From JABDMH01 sp965223215 (GTDB lineage: Bacteria > Bacteroidota > Bacteroidia > Chitinophagales > Saprospiraceae), in contig CBDCVZ010000010.1 of the NCBI GenBank assembly GCA_965223215.1, positions 3,100,001 to 3,164,000 on the forward strand: DNA of 64,000 nt, in the 5' to 3' direction. Position 1 is the first letter of the stretch; each line of letters begins with the position of its first letter. Shown piece by piece: positions 43,956 to 52,729 of the stretch. A program made the position numbers and the translations under genes. Below the pieces are notes generated by a model that was given only the letters and a program-made list of their open reading frames with translations, made no database searches and was not told the DNA's origin.

Positions 43956-45337
43956 TCAGACTTGAATTCTACATAAACTTTGTCCCAAGGGTCACGCATG
44001 GGTCTCGACCGCATTGAATTTGCTTTTTCATGATTAAGAAATTTCTCGGCCTTGGGATCCCATTGTAAATCCTCTTGCAATATCATGGCAATATTACCTA
44101 GATGTGCCAGCGTAATGGACCGATGTGCCACTTCAACAGGAGCAATGGTTGCTTGACGGGACAATACGCAATCGATAAAATTTCGGTAATGATCTTCACT
44201 GTAATAAAGCCGTTTCTCTCCGTCCTTAATCTTGGAATGAATCAGTGACGCAGGATTAGAGCTTGTTTCTCGTCGATTGGCAAAAAGTGAACCCTCCGAG
44301 CCATGAAAGGTCACTCCCTGCTTGGCCTCATCGGTAATGATCAACTGGACCCCATTTTCATAGACGCACTCAAAATAAAAGTTGACTGCGGTATCCCATA
44401 CCAGGTGATCCGACCACTTGGCACGTGCATTCTTCACGGCAATTGGGCCCGTATATTCGGTATCCATACCCCACTGTGCAATGTCCGGATGGTGACCTCC
44501 CCAGTCGGTGACCATACCACCTGAGTAGTCCAGGATCCAGCGATAATTCACATGGGTGCGTGCAGGGCAATAGGGCACCTCCGGCGCAGGACCCAGCCAC
44601 ATGTCGTAATTAAATCCCTTGGGCACTGGAAGAGGATCAGTTAAATGTCCGGTTTTTCCAAAATCAGGAGTGCCTCCAGGTAAACCACAAATCACTTTTT
44701 CTAAAGTCCCTATCCGACCATTCTGAACCAGCTCACATACATGACGAAATCCGGCATTTGATCTTTGCTGACTTCCCGTTTGGAAAACGACGTTGTATTT
44801 TTTAACCGCATTTGCCATATCCCTGCCTTCTTGGATGGTTAAAGTGAGGGGTTTCTGACAGTAAATGTCTTTCCCCTTCGCAGCCGCCATCATAACTGGT
44901 ATGGCATGCCAATGGTCCGGAGTGACCACCTCAACGGCATCGATGTCTCCTCGATCTAAAACAGCCCGAAAATCCTCGTACTCCATGCAAGCCTGATAGT
45001 CCTTACCGAATCTATCGCGGTAGGTCTTATCCACCATTTTTCGAATATATTCTCTACCACCCAACTTTCCGTTCCAATATCCTTTACTGCGCCGATTGAC
45101 ATCACACACAGCGATAACTTGCACACGGTTATCTCGCAGGAAACCACGGGCATCGTTTTCAGCTTGATTTCCGCAGCCAATGAAACCGAGTGTCACCCGG
45201 TCTGATGGAGCCACGAAACCATTGCGACCAAGTGCGGAGGCAGGAATAATAGTCGGAATGGAGAGTATTGTTCCGGCAGCAAGCGTGGACCGCCGAATAA
45301 AATCTCTGCGAGTGCTATTTTTTGATTTTTTGTTCAT
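43952..45337 (-). CDS. Exported Gfo/Idh/MocA family oxidoreductase
   Basis: I place the start at ATG 45337 ('MNKKSKNSTRRDFIRRSTLAAG'), which begins a clean Tat signal (R-R-D-F-I-R-R), rather than the upstream in-frame ATG at 45394 inside the neighbouring gene. The mature protein has 'VTLGFIGCGNQAE' (NAD(P) binding), 'VVTPDHWH', 'IYCQKPLTL', 'DWGGHHPDIAQWGMD' and a C-terminal 'FIDCVLSRQATIAPVEVAHRSITLAHLGNIA'. It belongs to the Tat-exported clade of glycan-modifying Gfo/Idh/MocA proteins common in Bacteroidota and Planctomycetes. The likely role is sugar oxidation, perhaps making 3-keto-glycosides for DUF1080 hydrolases. It follows the beta-lactamase-like gene by one base. Confidence 0.88.
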   Translation of the reverse strand: MNKKSKNSTRRDFIRRSTLAAGTILSIPTIIPASALGRNGFVAPSDRVTLGFIGCGNQAENDARGFLRDNRVQVIAVCDVNRRSKGYWNGKLGGREYIRKMVDKTYRDRFGKDYQACMEYEDFRAVLDRGDIDAVEVVTPDHWHAIPVMMAAAKGKDIYCQKPLTLTIQEGRDMANAVKKYNVVFQTGSQQRSNAGFRHVCELVQNGRIGTLEKVICGLPGGTPDFGKTGHLTDPLPVPKGFNYDMWLGPAPEVPYCPARTHVNYRWILDYSGGMVTDWGGHHPDIAQWGMDTEYTGPIAVKNARAKWSDHLVWDTAVNFYFECVYENGVQLIITDEAKQGVTFHGSEGSLFANRRETSSNPASLIHSKIKDGEKRLYYSEDHYRNFIDCVLSRQATIAPVEVAHRSITLAHLGNIAMILQEDLQWDPKAEKFLNHEKANSMRSRPMRDPWDKVYVEFKSD

Positions 45338-45338
45338 A

Positions 45339-46865
45339 CTAATTTGTTTTGGAGAATTCATAACCGAGAAAACGCAGGCCTTGCAAGATCTCACCGTCCG
45401 TCATAAACTGTATACGACGATCGGGAGTCCAGGGTCTATTGATCGATTTTACGGAAAAAATGTTTTGGTAAATCGGACGGAGCAAAGCATGTTCCACATC
45501 ACCAATATGCAATTGCAATTGTCCCTTTTTGAGATTAATTTTAAGATCTCCGAGAAATTGATTTGTGTATTGCCCCTGAAAGGCATTTAATTCTTCGTGC
45601 ACCAGAGGGCTTGGTTCCTTCACCTGTTGAGTTTGTTTCTTTTTCTTGTCGTACAATTCCTTGATTTCTTTGCTCCAATCTCGGCCTGAGTTTTCTCGAC
45701 CAAAAAGATCAAAGACCTGGTACATGATGGCGTGCCTGACTTCTGCATGATCTAAGTTGCCAAATACATATACACCCAACCGTTCATCCGGTATGACGCC
45801 AATAATGGCCACCGTGCCCTGGAGACTCCCCGTGTGAAATTGTATGGCCCTACCTTGAAAATCGTGTTGAAACCATCCCAGACCATAAGTCTTCCAATGT
45901 GGTTTGGTGAGTCTCTGGGTGGGGTAGAAGCCTTGGTCCGATACAATCACTTGGGGCTTAAACCATTCTTGATAATTGGTTCGAGAAACCAATGTTTCCT
46001 GATCAATCATGGCACTGTCCAATAGAAAATGTAACCACCTGCTCATATCAGCGATGGTAGACCAAACAGCTCCGGCTGGTGCAATAAGGTCTGCAGTGCC
46101 ATCCGGAATCTCACGGATTTCATCGTCGTAATGATAATGTGGGGTGGAGCGATTTTGATGACGCATTGAGCGTTTTTGATTGGCGAAGGTATGCTTCATC
46201 CCCAGCGGCTGAAAGATCCTGGCTGTAACAAAATCTTCCCAAGGAGTCTCACTCAATTTGGCAATAATCTTACCGGCAGCAGCATACATAATATTCTGAT
46301 AGGTGTAACCCCCTCTCAACGGGTAGCTGGCGGGCAAATACCTCATTCGATAAAGAAGTTCATCCGGATCGTGGTGCCACAAATACCAGAGAAAATCGGC
46401 ATTTCCAATTCCAGAATTATGTGTGAATAGATCTCGAATTCGCAACGAGCGGGTAATGTAAGGATCGTGCAATTGGAATTCGGGCAAATATTCGATGACT
46501 GGATCATCCCAGTCTAACTTTCCAGCATCAATCAACATTGACATAGTTGCCGCCGTCATGGCTTTGGTAGTCGAACAGATGGCAAACAGTGTATTGGTGT
46601 CTACGGGTTCCTGTAAACTCATCGATCGCACGCCATATCCCTTCAGTAGCAAGGTCCTGCCATCCTTGACGACAGCGACTGCTAGTCCGGGCACTGCCCA
46701 GTCTGATCTGGCTTTTTCAATATAAGCATCGAGTTCTTTGATTTGGGTGAAATAGTCATGAATCTGTCCACGCATGGGTGGCAAGCAGATCAATAATGCA
46801 ATAACGAATAGCCAGTTTCTAGTCAAAAAGAAGATGGTTGTTTTAGGAAGTCCTAACATTTTCAA
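45339..46865 (-). CDS. Serine beta-lactamase-like hydrolase with C-terminal DUF3471-like domain
   Basis: The 508-residue protein has a signal anchor/peptide (~12-32). The class-C-type core follows: S-x-x-K in 'FAICSTTKAMTAATM', the tyrosine motif in 'YTYQNIMYAAAG', and 'QFHTGSLQGTVAIIGVIPDERLGVYVFGN' in place of K-T-G. A ~100-residue C-terminal beta domain of the DUF3471 type follows ('ELNAFQGQYTNQFLGDLKINLKKGQLQLHIG'). It is likely an esterase or peptidase of the periplasm, not necessarily an antibiotic-resistance enzyme. One base separates its stop from the next gene's start, so the two are translationally coupled. Confidence 0.88.
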   Translation of the reverse strand: MKMLGLPKTTIFFLTRNWLFVIALLICLPPMRGQIHDYFTQIKELDAYIEKARSDWAVPGLAVAVVKDGRTLLLKGYGVRSMSLQEPVDTNTLFAICSTTKAMTAATMSMLIDAGKLDWDDPVIEYLPEFQLHDPYITRSLRIRDLFTHNSGIGNADFLWYLWHHDPDELLYRMRYLPASYPLRGGYTYQNIMYAAAGKIIAKLSETPWEDFVTARIFQPLGMKHTFANQKRSMRHQNRSTPHYHYDDEIREIPDGTADLIAPAGAVWSTIADMSRWLHFLLDSAMIDQETLVSRTNYQEWFKPQVIVSDQGFYPTQRLTKPHWKTYGLGWFQHDFQGRAIQFHTGSLQGTVAIIGVIPDERLGVYVFGNLDHAEVRHAIMYQVFDLFGRENSGRDWSKEIKELYDKKKKQTQQVKEPSPLVHEELNAFQGQYTNQFLGDLKINLKKGQLQLHIGDVEHALLRPIYQNIFSVKSINRPWTPDRRIQFMTDGEILQGLRFLGYEFSKTN

Positions 46866-46918
46866 TCCTTTACATTTGGTGCTCTCAGGCTAACACTGAG
46901 GTGATCGGCCAATTAAGC

Positions 46919-48202
46919 TCACCATGGAAAATCAATAACATTCGTAGCAAATTTTGCTGCAGGTCCCAATGCTCTTCCAATCCGGATCAGCTCATTCCAT
47001 TTGGCCATTCTCTCCGATCGAGTAAATGAACCTACCTTAAGTTGACCAGCAGCCACTGCCACCGATAAATGGGCGATGAAGGTATCTTCGGTCTCACCTG
47101 AGCGAGCAGAAATGACTGGGTACCAACCTGCCTGCTTGGTTATCTCAATGGCTGCCAGCGTTTCTGAAATCGTTCCAATTTGATTGGGCTTAATCAACAC
47201 ACTGTTGGCAAGATGATCTTTAATACCATGTCTGATCAAAGTGGGATTGGTGGTAAATAAGTCATCGCCAATGATCTGTAGATTGTCCTGCCATCGACGG
47301 GTAAATTTTTGCCAAGACTCATGATCATTTTCCGAAAATGGATCCTCAATGCTGCAAATCTGATAGTGCTGACACCAATCAGATAGGGTATCTGTCCACG
47401 CAGTGGGAGAGAAAACCCTCCTCTCCAAATCAAAATAATATTCACCCGACCGATAGAAATCTGAAGCTGCAATGTCTAATGAGATTGCCACCTCTTCACC
47501 TAAAGTGTAACCCGCCTTTCGAATCGCTGTTGACAGCATTTCGAGGCCCTCTTCATTGCTCGTAAATGAAGGCCAGTGTCCTCCCTCATCAGCTACACCG
47601 TTCAATCTATTTTGGGCAGCTAATAATTGACCGGCTGCCTGATAAATATCAAACGTCATCCGATAACAATCATGGAGAGACTTTGCGCCAATACAAGTAA
47701 TCATATAATCTTGCACGTCGACTCGACCTGCACTGTGGGCACCTCCGCCGAAAATTTGAATTTCGGGAAGAGGTATGACGGGATCGCCTGTGGCAAGATA
47801 CCGGAATAACGGCATCGCTTTTGATCGAGCTGCGGCATCACATACGGCAAGAGAAACGGCCAGGATTGCATTTGCACCCAAATTCGACTTGTTTGGAGTT
47901 CCATCCAAATCAATCATGAGTGCATCAATTTCCGATTGCTCACAGACAGGCTTACCTTTCAGTGCTGGTGCAATCACTTGTACAATATTGGAAATGGCAC
48001 CCCGTACTGATTTCCCTCCGAAGGAGTGATCGTCATGATCTCGAAGTTCTAGAGCTTCCCGTTCGCCCTTACTCGCACCTGACGGCACCCTGCCCACACC
48101 CACCAAACCACCTACCAAGTGGACGACAGCCTCAATAGTGGGATGCCCACGAGAATCAAAGATGGAATAAGCCTCAATGGCAGAAATTAAATCGCTACTC
48201 AA
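46919..48202 (-). CDS. Divergent enolase paralogue
   Basis: The 427-residue protein is full-length enolase-like: 'DSRGHPTIEA', 'PSGASKGEREALELRD', H156 in 'GGGAHSAGRVDVQDYM', E206 in 'VADEGG', metal ligands D243, E286 and D313, catalytic Lys338 in 'LIKPNQIGT', Lys401 in 'RSERMAKWN'. But the near-invariant 'SHRSGETED' is 'SARSGETED' (A366), and 'N-x-x-NGGAH' is altered to 'QIFGGGAH'. Loss of that His and several loop changes suggest a different or slower reaction than 2-phosphoglycerate dehydration. It sits 92 bases downstream of an APH-type kinase gene on the same strand, so an acid-sugar phosphate may be its substrate. The organism presumably has a housekeeping enolase elsewhere. Confidence 0.85.
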   Translation of the reverse strand: MSSDLISAIEAYSIFDSRGHPTIEAVVHLVGGLVGVGRVPSGASKGEREALELRDHDDHSFGGKSVRGAISNIVQVIAPALKGKPVCEQSEIDALMIDLDGTPNKSNLGANAILAVSLAVCDAAARSKAMPLFRYLATGDPVIPLPEIQIFGGGAHSAGRVDVQDYMITCIGAKSLHDCYRMTFDIYQAAGQLLAAQNRLNGVADEGGHWPSFTSNEEGLEMLSTAIRKAGYTLGEEVAISLDIAASDFYRSGEYYFDLERRVFSPTAWTDTLSDWCQHYQICSIEDPFSENDHESWQKFTRRWQDNLQIIGDDLFTTNPTLIRHGIKDHLANSVLIKPNQIGTISETLAAIEITKQAGWYPVISARSGETEDTFIAHLSVAVAAGQLKVGSFTRSERMAKWNELIRIGRALGPAAKFATNVIDFPW

Positions 48203-48294
48203 TGATTCGATGTATTATTAAGCATAAAACGATGAGATCGCCAATGTAAGTTAAATCTGTCGGTTGGTTGGCTTAGCATCGCTAGATTGGTTAC

Positions 48295-49338
48295 TCAATG
48301 TACTACGGCCACCTCAACCATAAATCTTTCCCTCAATATTTCGAAGTCAAGGTGCTCTACCCGTACTAAGTATTTCTCCACAAATGAGCGAATCAATGCG
48401 CTCTGCCTCTCATCCAAATATTCGACGGGCGACTTTCCATCCACTCGTGCGAGCATCATCATCAACCATAATTTGGTAAATCTACACCTTAGATCTCCAC
48501 CATCCCGGTCATTCATCATGTTAAAATAAGTATGATAGGCATGCAGCCCCAAACATGGTGCTTGCCATAGCTTCGAGTGCACTAATCGTTTTAGCATCAA
48601 GTGATTAATCAAGAAAGCGACATCAAACATCGGATCTCCAAAACAAGCGACCTCGTGGTCCAGCAGTAAGATTCGCCCCTGGTGAACAAGGATATTCTTA
48701 GGACTAAAATCTCCGTGCATCAACGCAATCTTACACTGTTGTAACCTAGCAACCTCTTGATCAAAAATCTCCTTCAAGTCTCGATGTTTTGCACCGGTAT
48801 GTACAAAGTAGGGTTCCAGTCGGAGCTGAAAAAAATCCTCACCATTATTGAATCTCTGCGCAACAGCCGAATCCTGCCACGAATGTAGGTGGATCTTGGC
48901 CAATAGCCGGGCTGCCTTTGCCGTAACATCTAAGTCAACTTCTTCTTTGAGCAGTAGGGATTTCCAGGTTTGCCACGGGGAACCATAATATGGCATCACA
49001 AAAAAAGCTTCCCGGCGATCGCCATACAGCACCGGTGCCACTCCATTAGGCACAAAACCATCTACATAAGAAATAAAATCTTGTTCAGCCAAATTACGAC
49101 GCACATCAGCTTGCCATTCCGCTTTCACTTTCAATTGCGCCAGTGCTTTCTTGACGACGTATTTTTCTCCTGCTCCTTCAATGAGCCAAATGTCTGAAGA
49201 TACACCTCCACCCAAGGGAGTATAAGAGGCATCCTCCGAATTAAGGAGGCCCACCTTTTTTAATTTCAAGAATATATCAGGCCAATTTATTTGAGCACCC
49301 GCATTCATGTCTAAATCAGATAAATATTCAAGCCCCAT
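48295..49338 (-). CDS. APH-type small-molecule kinase
   Basis: The 347-residue protein is of the aminoglycoside phosphotransferase/choline kinase superfamily. It has an N-lobe 'PLGGGVSSDIWLIEGAGEKYVVKKAL' (Lys for ATP), the catalytic loop 'LMHGDFSPKNILV' and the metal motif 'LLLDHEVACFGDPMFDVAFLINH'. In this family the D-x-x-x-x-N and D-H-E positions are active. The natural substrate is unknown; many relatives phosphorylate sugars, amino acids or choline. Because it precedes the enolase paralogue it may make a phosphorylated hydroxy acid for it. An alternative start at Met11 (49308) is possible. Confidence 0.82.
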   Translation of the reverse strand: MGLEYLSDLDMNAGAQINWPDIFLKLKKVGLLNSEDASYTPLGGGVSSDIWLIEGAGEKYVVKKALAQLKVKAEWQADVRRNLAEQDFISYVDGFVPNGVAPVLYGDRREAFFVMPYYGSPWQTWKSLLLKEEVDLDVTAKAARLLAKIHLHSWQDSAVAQRFNNGEDFFQLRLEPYFVHTGAKHRDLKEIFDQEVARLQQCKIALMHGDFSPKNILVHQGRILLLDHEVACFGDPMFDVAFLINHLMLKRLVHSKLWQAPCLGLHAYHTYFNMMNDRDGGDLRCRFTKLWLMMMLARVDGKSPVEYLDERQSALIRSFVEKYLVRVEHLDFEILRERFMVEVAVVH

Positions 49339-49365
49339 CGCTGGGAAAATCTGCTATTAACCAGC

Positions 49366-50733
49366 TTAATTTGAAAGCACATCAGAAATATCCATCAGCA
49401 CCATTTGTCTACCTGAATCACCCACCGGACAATCGATAATGACTTGCCGGCCGCTTGGACTAAAACGCGGATGGGTATCAGTTCTAAACTCTCCTTTATA
49501 TTCGGGAGCCAAATAAAATTCTCCAAGAATTATTTTTTTCCCTTTTTCCACATCGTAAACATACACGGTCTGGCGTCGATTCTGCTTATCCGGGTAAGTG
49601 TCATTCAGTATAAAATTCTTGTTGGGTAAATAGGTGTTGTGACCATTTTTAGTCATAATCCCAATGCCTATTCCCTCAGGTTCGTCCCTTTCCTGGTCTT
49701 CATAAATATAAAATGCATCACCATGAGATTCATGACGGCTCCACGCCATAATGTGCTTCGGATCTCGCCAGATAAAATGCGAAGTAAATCCGGAAGGATC
49801 CACCAGGCGTCGATCTGAACCATCAGGATTGGCCGTGTACATGAAAGTACCAAAGTTTCTAACCGCACCGCGATTTGATACTTTCCATCGATGAAGAAAA
49901 ATAAAACGCGACCCATCTGTATTAAAAAGCAAATGATTAAACCAGTGGTGACGTTGAAAATAATCTTCCGTATAAGCAGGATCACTGCTTTTTGGAAGCT
50001 TCTCATCCATCATGTCGGCCAGGGAGATGACCAATTCCCGCTTACCCGTTTCTAGATTACAATGATAAATTCCTGCACTCTTCGGAGCAATCTCGTTTGC
50101 ATTCGGATCTGGAATTCCTGCATATCCATAGCCTCGACGCAAATCATTGATTCGCTCAAAATCTACACTCATAGCTGTTTTCCCATCAGGATTCAGGGTA
50201 TAGATTGGAAAGGGTAACGTTCTTTTTTCCCTAGTTTTAATGTCTAGAATATGACAGATGAATTGATCACCTTGCCGATCATTCCAAATGATTTCCCTTG
50301 CTGAGCCAGGAATAAACTGCAGCATGCAACCCTGCTGCCAACTCCAAGCCCTGGAAGTTCCTAATGGGATCCATTTGTCCATATCCTCAACATCTACCAT
50401 ACCTACAGTAATCTCGTCTTCTGCCGTTGGGGAGCGATGCTCAAAGTCAACCTCCATGCCCAAAGCATAACGTCCGCTGGGATCAAACTGAAGTTTATCA
50501 TAATATCCAAACCAGTGTTTTTTTGGTCCATTGGTAATAATGCGTGTTGGAACATGGTAAACCGAATTTGGTATGGTGTCCCTGTCCGTCTCCCCGGGGG
50601 CTTGAATTTGTAATTCTCCAGCTGGCAATTTCCCGGTCAGCGGAACTGAAAAGAAAAAATAAGCCAGGGCCAAGCACGCTAACTTGAGGTTAGCTTTGCA
50701 AAATAGATCTAAATATGGTAAGAAGGCCTTCAT
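49366..50733 (-). CDS. Secreted PD40/TolB-like beta-propeller protein, distantly like oligogalacturonate lyase
   Basis: The 455-residue protein has an N-terminal hydrophobic segment (~15-32). Propeller blades follow: 'GYYDKLQFDPSGRYALGMEV', 'MLQFIPGSAREIIWND', 'HLLFNTDGSRFIFLHRW', 'SHFIWRDPKHIMAWS', and an end 'DTHPRFSPSGRQVIIDCP'. The repeated 'F-x-P-D/S-G' turns are typical of PD40 repeats, and the order of blades with His-rich loops recalls PL22 oligogalacturonate lyases. That would fit a pectin or uronate context, but similarity is only by pattern and catalytic residues cannot be assigned. It lies 27 bases upstream of the kinase gene on the same strand. Confidence 0.72.
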   Translation of the reverse strand: MKAFLPYLDLFCKANLKLACLALAYFFFSVPLTGKLPAGELQIQAPGETDRDTIPNSVYHVPTRIITNGPKKHWFGYYDKLQFDPSGRYALGMEVDFEHRSPTAEDEITVGMVDVEDMDKWIPLGTSRAWSWQQGCMLQFIPGSAREIIWNDRQGDQFICHILDIKTREKRTLPFPIYTLNPDGKTAMSVDFERINDLRRGYGYAGIPDPNANEIAPKSAGIYHCNLETGKRELVISLADMMDEKLPKSSDPAYTEDYFQRHHWFNHLLFNTDGSRFIFLHRWKVSNRGAVRNFGTFMYTANPDGSDRRLVDPSGFTSHFIWRDPKHIMAWSRHESHGDAFYIYEDQERDEPEGIGIGIMTKNGHNTYLPNKNFILNDTYPDKQNRRQTVYVYDVEKGKKIILGEFYLAPEYKGEFRTDTHPRFSPSGRQVIIDCPVGDSGRQMVLMDISDVLSN

Positions 50734-51387
50734 GCCAACAAAGTTTTTGTTTTTAAAAAACCGTCATCTCATCGATGGTCATTCACTCTATATACAAATA
50801 TAATCTCACAGAAACCAAGTCGCTCTTCTTAACCTCCTGAAATAACAATGTTATCCGGATTGCCTTAAGTCATGTTTGCACTCATTACTCACGTGGACCT
50901 CGAGTCTCGGACCATGCCAAGTGGGAATCATCTGCAACGGATTGATCATGTAGGAAAGTATCGATTTGAAAGCCAATTGATGCAATTGGTCGAACATGAA
51001 TTACATGGTTTAAGTTCTAAGCATAGAAAGAAAGGTGACCATTGCCAAGAAAGTAGATTTAAAGCTAAGAGATTCTCAAGTTGAGGCCAGTTTTCTTGTC
51101 TTAGAAATTCTGTCCTGGCCTCCGCTATGGAAAAAAGTACGGGGATTGAAATATCAGGGATTATCGGTTCAGATGTTATGAATTATTATGAGTTTCTGAT
51201 TGAACACGGCCAAGAGAAGTCAGATTCAGGATGCGATAGCATCGCCCATAACATTTTCATAAAACCTCGTGAAAACTGCCGGCCTCTGGTGTATACATCA
51301 ATGGTTCATACACTCCCTTCACTCTATCGTTGGATATTCATGGCACCAGATCTCAATTTATCCGATAATAATTTAAACATAACTAAA
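50734..51387. other. Long spacer with a possible decayed plus-strand gene
   Basis: These 654 bases lie between the propeller gene start and the glucarate dehydratase stop. Two short plus-strand open frames (50872-51084, 51127-51489) have weak coding character. A stretch near 51136-51200 reads 'GIEISGIIGSDVMNYYEFLIEHG', which recalls the end of retropepsin-like aspartyl protease domains. Adjacent frames carry further protein-like stretches. This may be a frameshifted remnant of such a gene; it is not convincing enough to call. Confidence 0.3.
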
Positions 51388-52686
51388 TCACCAACGTACT
51401 TTTTTAAAGGACCAATCGGGATTTATCTTCTGCATCTCGAGTTCGTCATTTCGCTCCGTGATTCCACATGCAAGGTAATTTTCATGTAGTTTTTGCAGAG
51501 CCGATCGATCCAGTTCAACACCCAAGCCTGGACCACTGGGCACTTCTACTGCACCTTGCTCGAATGTCAGCCGACCTCCTACCACAACTTCTTCTGACTG
51601 CCAGGGGTAATGCGTATCTAAAGCGTAAGGAAGTTCAGGTAAGGCTGCTCCCAGATGTGTCATCGCAGCCAGGGAAATGCCTAGGTGACTATTGGAATGC
51701 ATGGAAAGATCGCGACCAAAATGTTGGCAGTATTTTGATAATTCCATGGAGGCTCGCAGTCCGCCCCAAAAATGATGATCGCTTAAAATGATGTCTTCGG
51801 AATTCCATTTTGCACTGCCGGGCAATTCATCAAAAGAGGTGGTGCACATATTGGTGGCGAGAGGGGTAGAAACGTGTTTTTTTAGCGCAGCCATATTTTC
51901 CTGTCCCCGTACGGGATCCTCCAAATACTCAAGAATAGGCTCCATTTTCTTACCATATTTGATGCCCGTCTCCAATTGCCAAATGGCATTAGGATCAAAG
52001 CGTAACGGTACATCTTTACCAAAGGCATCGTAAAGCGCAAACATAGCGGCCGTTTCCTCTTCGGGTGGAAAGGCTCCACCTTTCAATTTAATACTCTGAA
52101 ACCCAAAGGCCTCACACATGCTTCTAGCCTGCTCCACAATGCCAGATGGATCTATCGCCGCTTTTTGACGTGCGGCACTCCATCCCGTCGCCGCAGGATC
52201 TGTCTTGCTGCCAAACACACCACCAGCCCCTTCAAGTTTATAAAACAAGTAGGCCGCGTAAGGCACCCGATCTCTTCTCCTCCCTCCTAACAAATCCACA
52301 ACCGGTCGATGCAATATCTTACCCACAATATCGAGACACGCAACCTCCAGGGCACTGAAAATGTGCACAAGTTTACGTTGATCCCACGGTGCATCTCCCC
52401 GGGCCTTTTCCTCACCAAGATGAGCGGTCAGTCGATCTTGCAATCGATTCGAAAGAAAGGGGTCATGGCCGATAACCAAAGACTCAATGGATCTGAAGGC
52501 CTGATCAATCTCCGCATTTCCCGGTATTTCACTAATACCAGATACTCCATCCTCAGTAACCAATTCGATGACGGTTCTCAAGGCATAGGGGGCATGCACC
52601 CCTGCCGCATTCAACAGCGGTGGATCGGTGATGGCGATCGGAGTAATTACCATCTCAGTAATTCGAGGATTTCGTTGTCTTTTCAA
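51388..52686 (-). CDS. gudD: Glucarate dehydratase (enolase superfamily)
   Basis: The 432-residue cytosolic protein matches glucarate dehydratase closely at the active site: K200-L-K202 in 'SIKLKGG', metal ligands D231 ('RFDPNAIW'), E256 ('YLEDP') and N279 ('ATNMCTTSFDEL'), D303 in 'LSDHHFWGGLR', and H330 in 'SMHSNSHLGISLA'. The reaction is D-glucarate (and/or L-idarate) to 5-dehydro-4-deoxy-D-glucarate. It lies 43 bases after the GntP permease gene on the same strand, so import and dehydration of the aldarate are probably co-expressed. Downstream aldolase and reductase genes are not in this window. Confidence 0.9.
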   Translation of the reverse strand: MKRQRNPRITEMVITPIAITDPPLLNAAGVHAPYALRTVIELVTEDGVSGISEIPGNAEIDQAFRSIESLVIGHDPFLSNRLQDRLTAHLGEEKARGDAPWDQRKLVHIFSALEVACLDIVGKILHRPVVDLLGGRRRDRVPYAAYLFYKLEGAGGVFGSKTDPAATGWSAARQKAAIDPSGIVEQARSMCEAFGFQSIKLKGGAFPPEEETAAMFALYDAFGKDVPLRFDPNAIWQLETGIKYGKKMEPILEYLEDPVRGQENMAALKKHVSTPLATNMCTTSFDELPGSAKWNSEDIILSDHHFWGGLRASMELSKYCQHFGRDLSMHSNSHLGISLAAMTHLGAALPELPYALDTHYPWQSEEVVVGGRLTFEQGAVEVPSGPGLGVELDRSALQKLHENYLACGITERNDELEMQKINPDWSFKKVRW

Positions 52687-52729
52687 ACCGTCTTATTATT
52701 TAATTGGGAAAAAATTGGTGTTAAGCAAC

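Noticed and set aside
45339..46865. Antibiotic-resistance beta-lactamase
   Set aside because: S-x-x-K and Tyr motifs are shared by many esterases and peptidases; the C-terminal DUF3471-like domain and H-T-G instead of K-T-G argue against a dedicated class C beta-lactamase.
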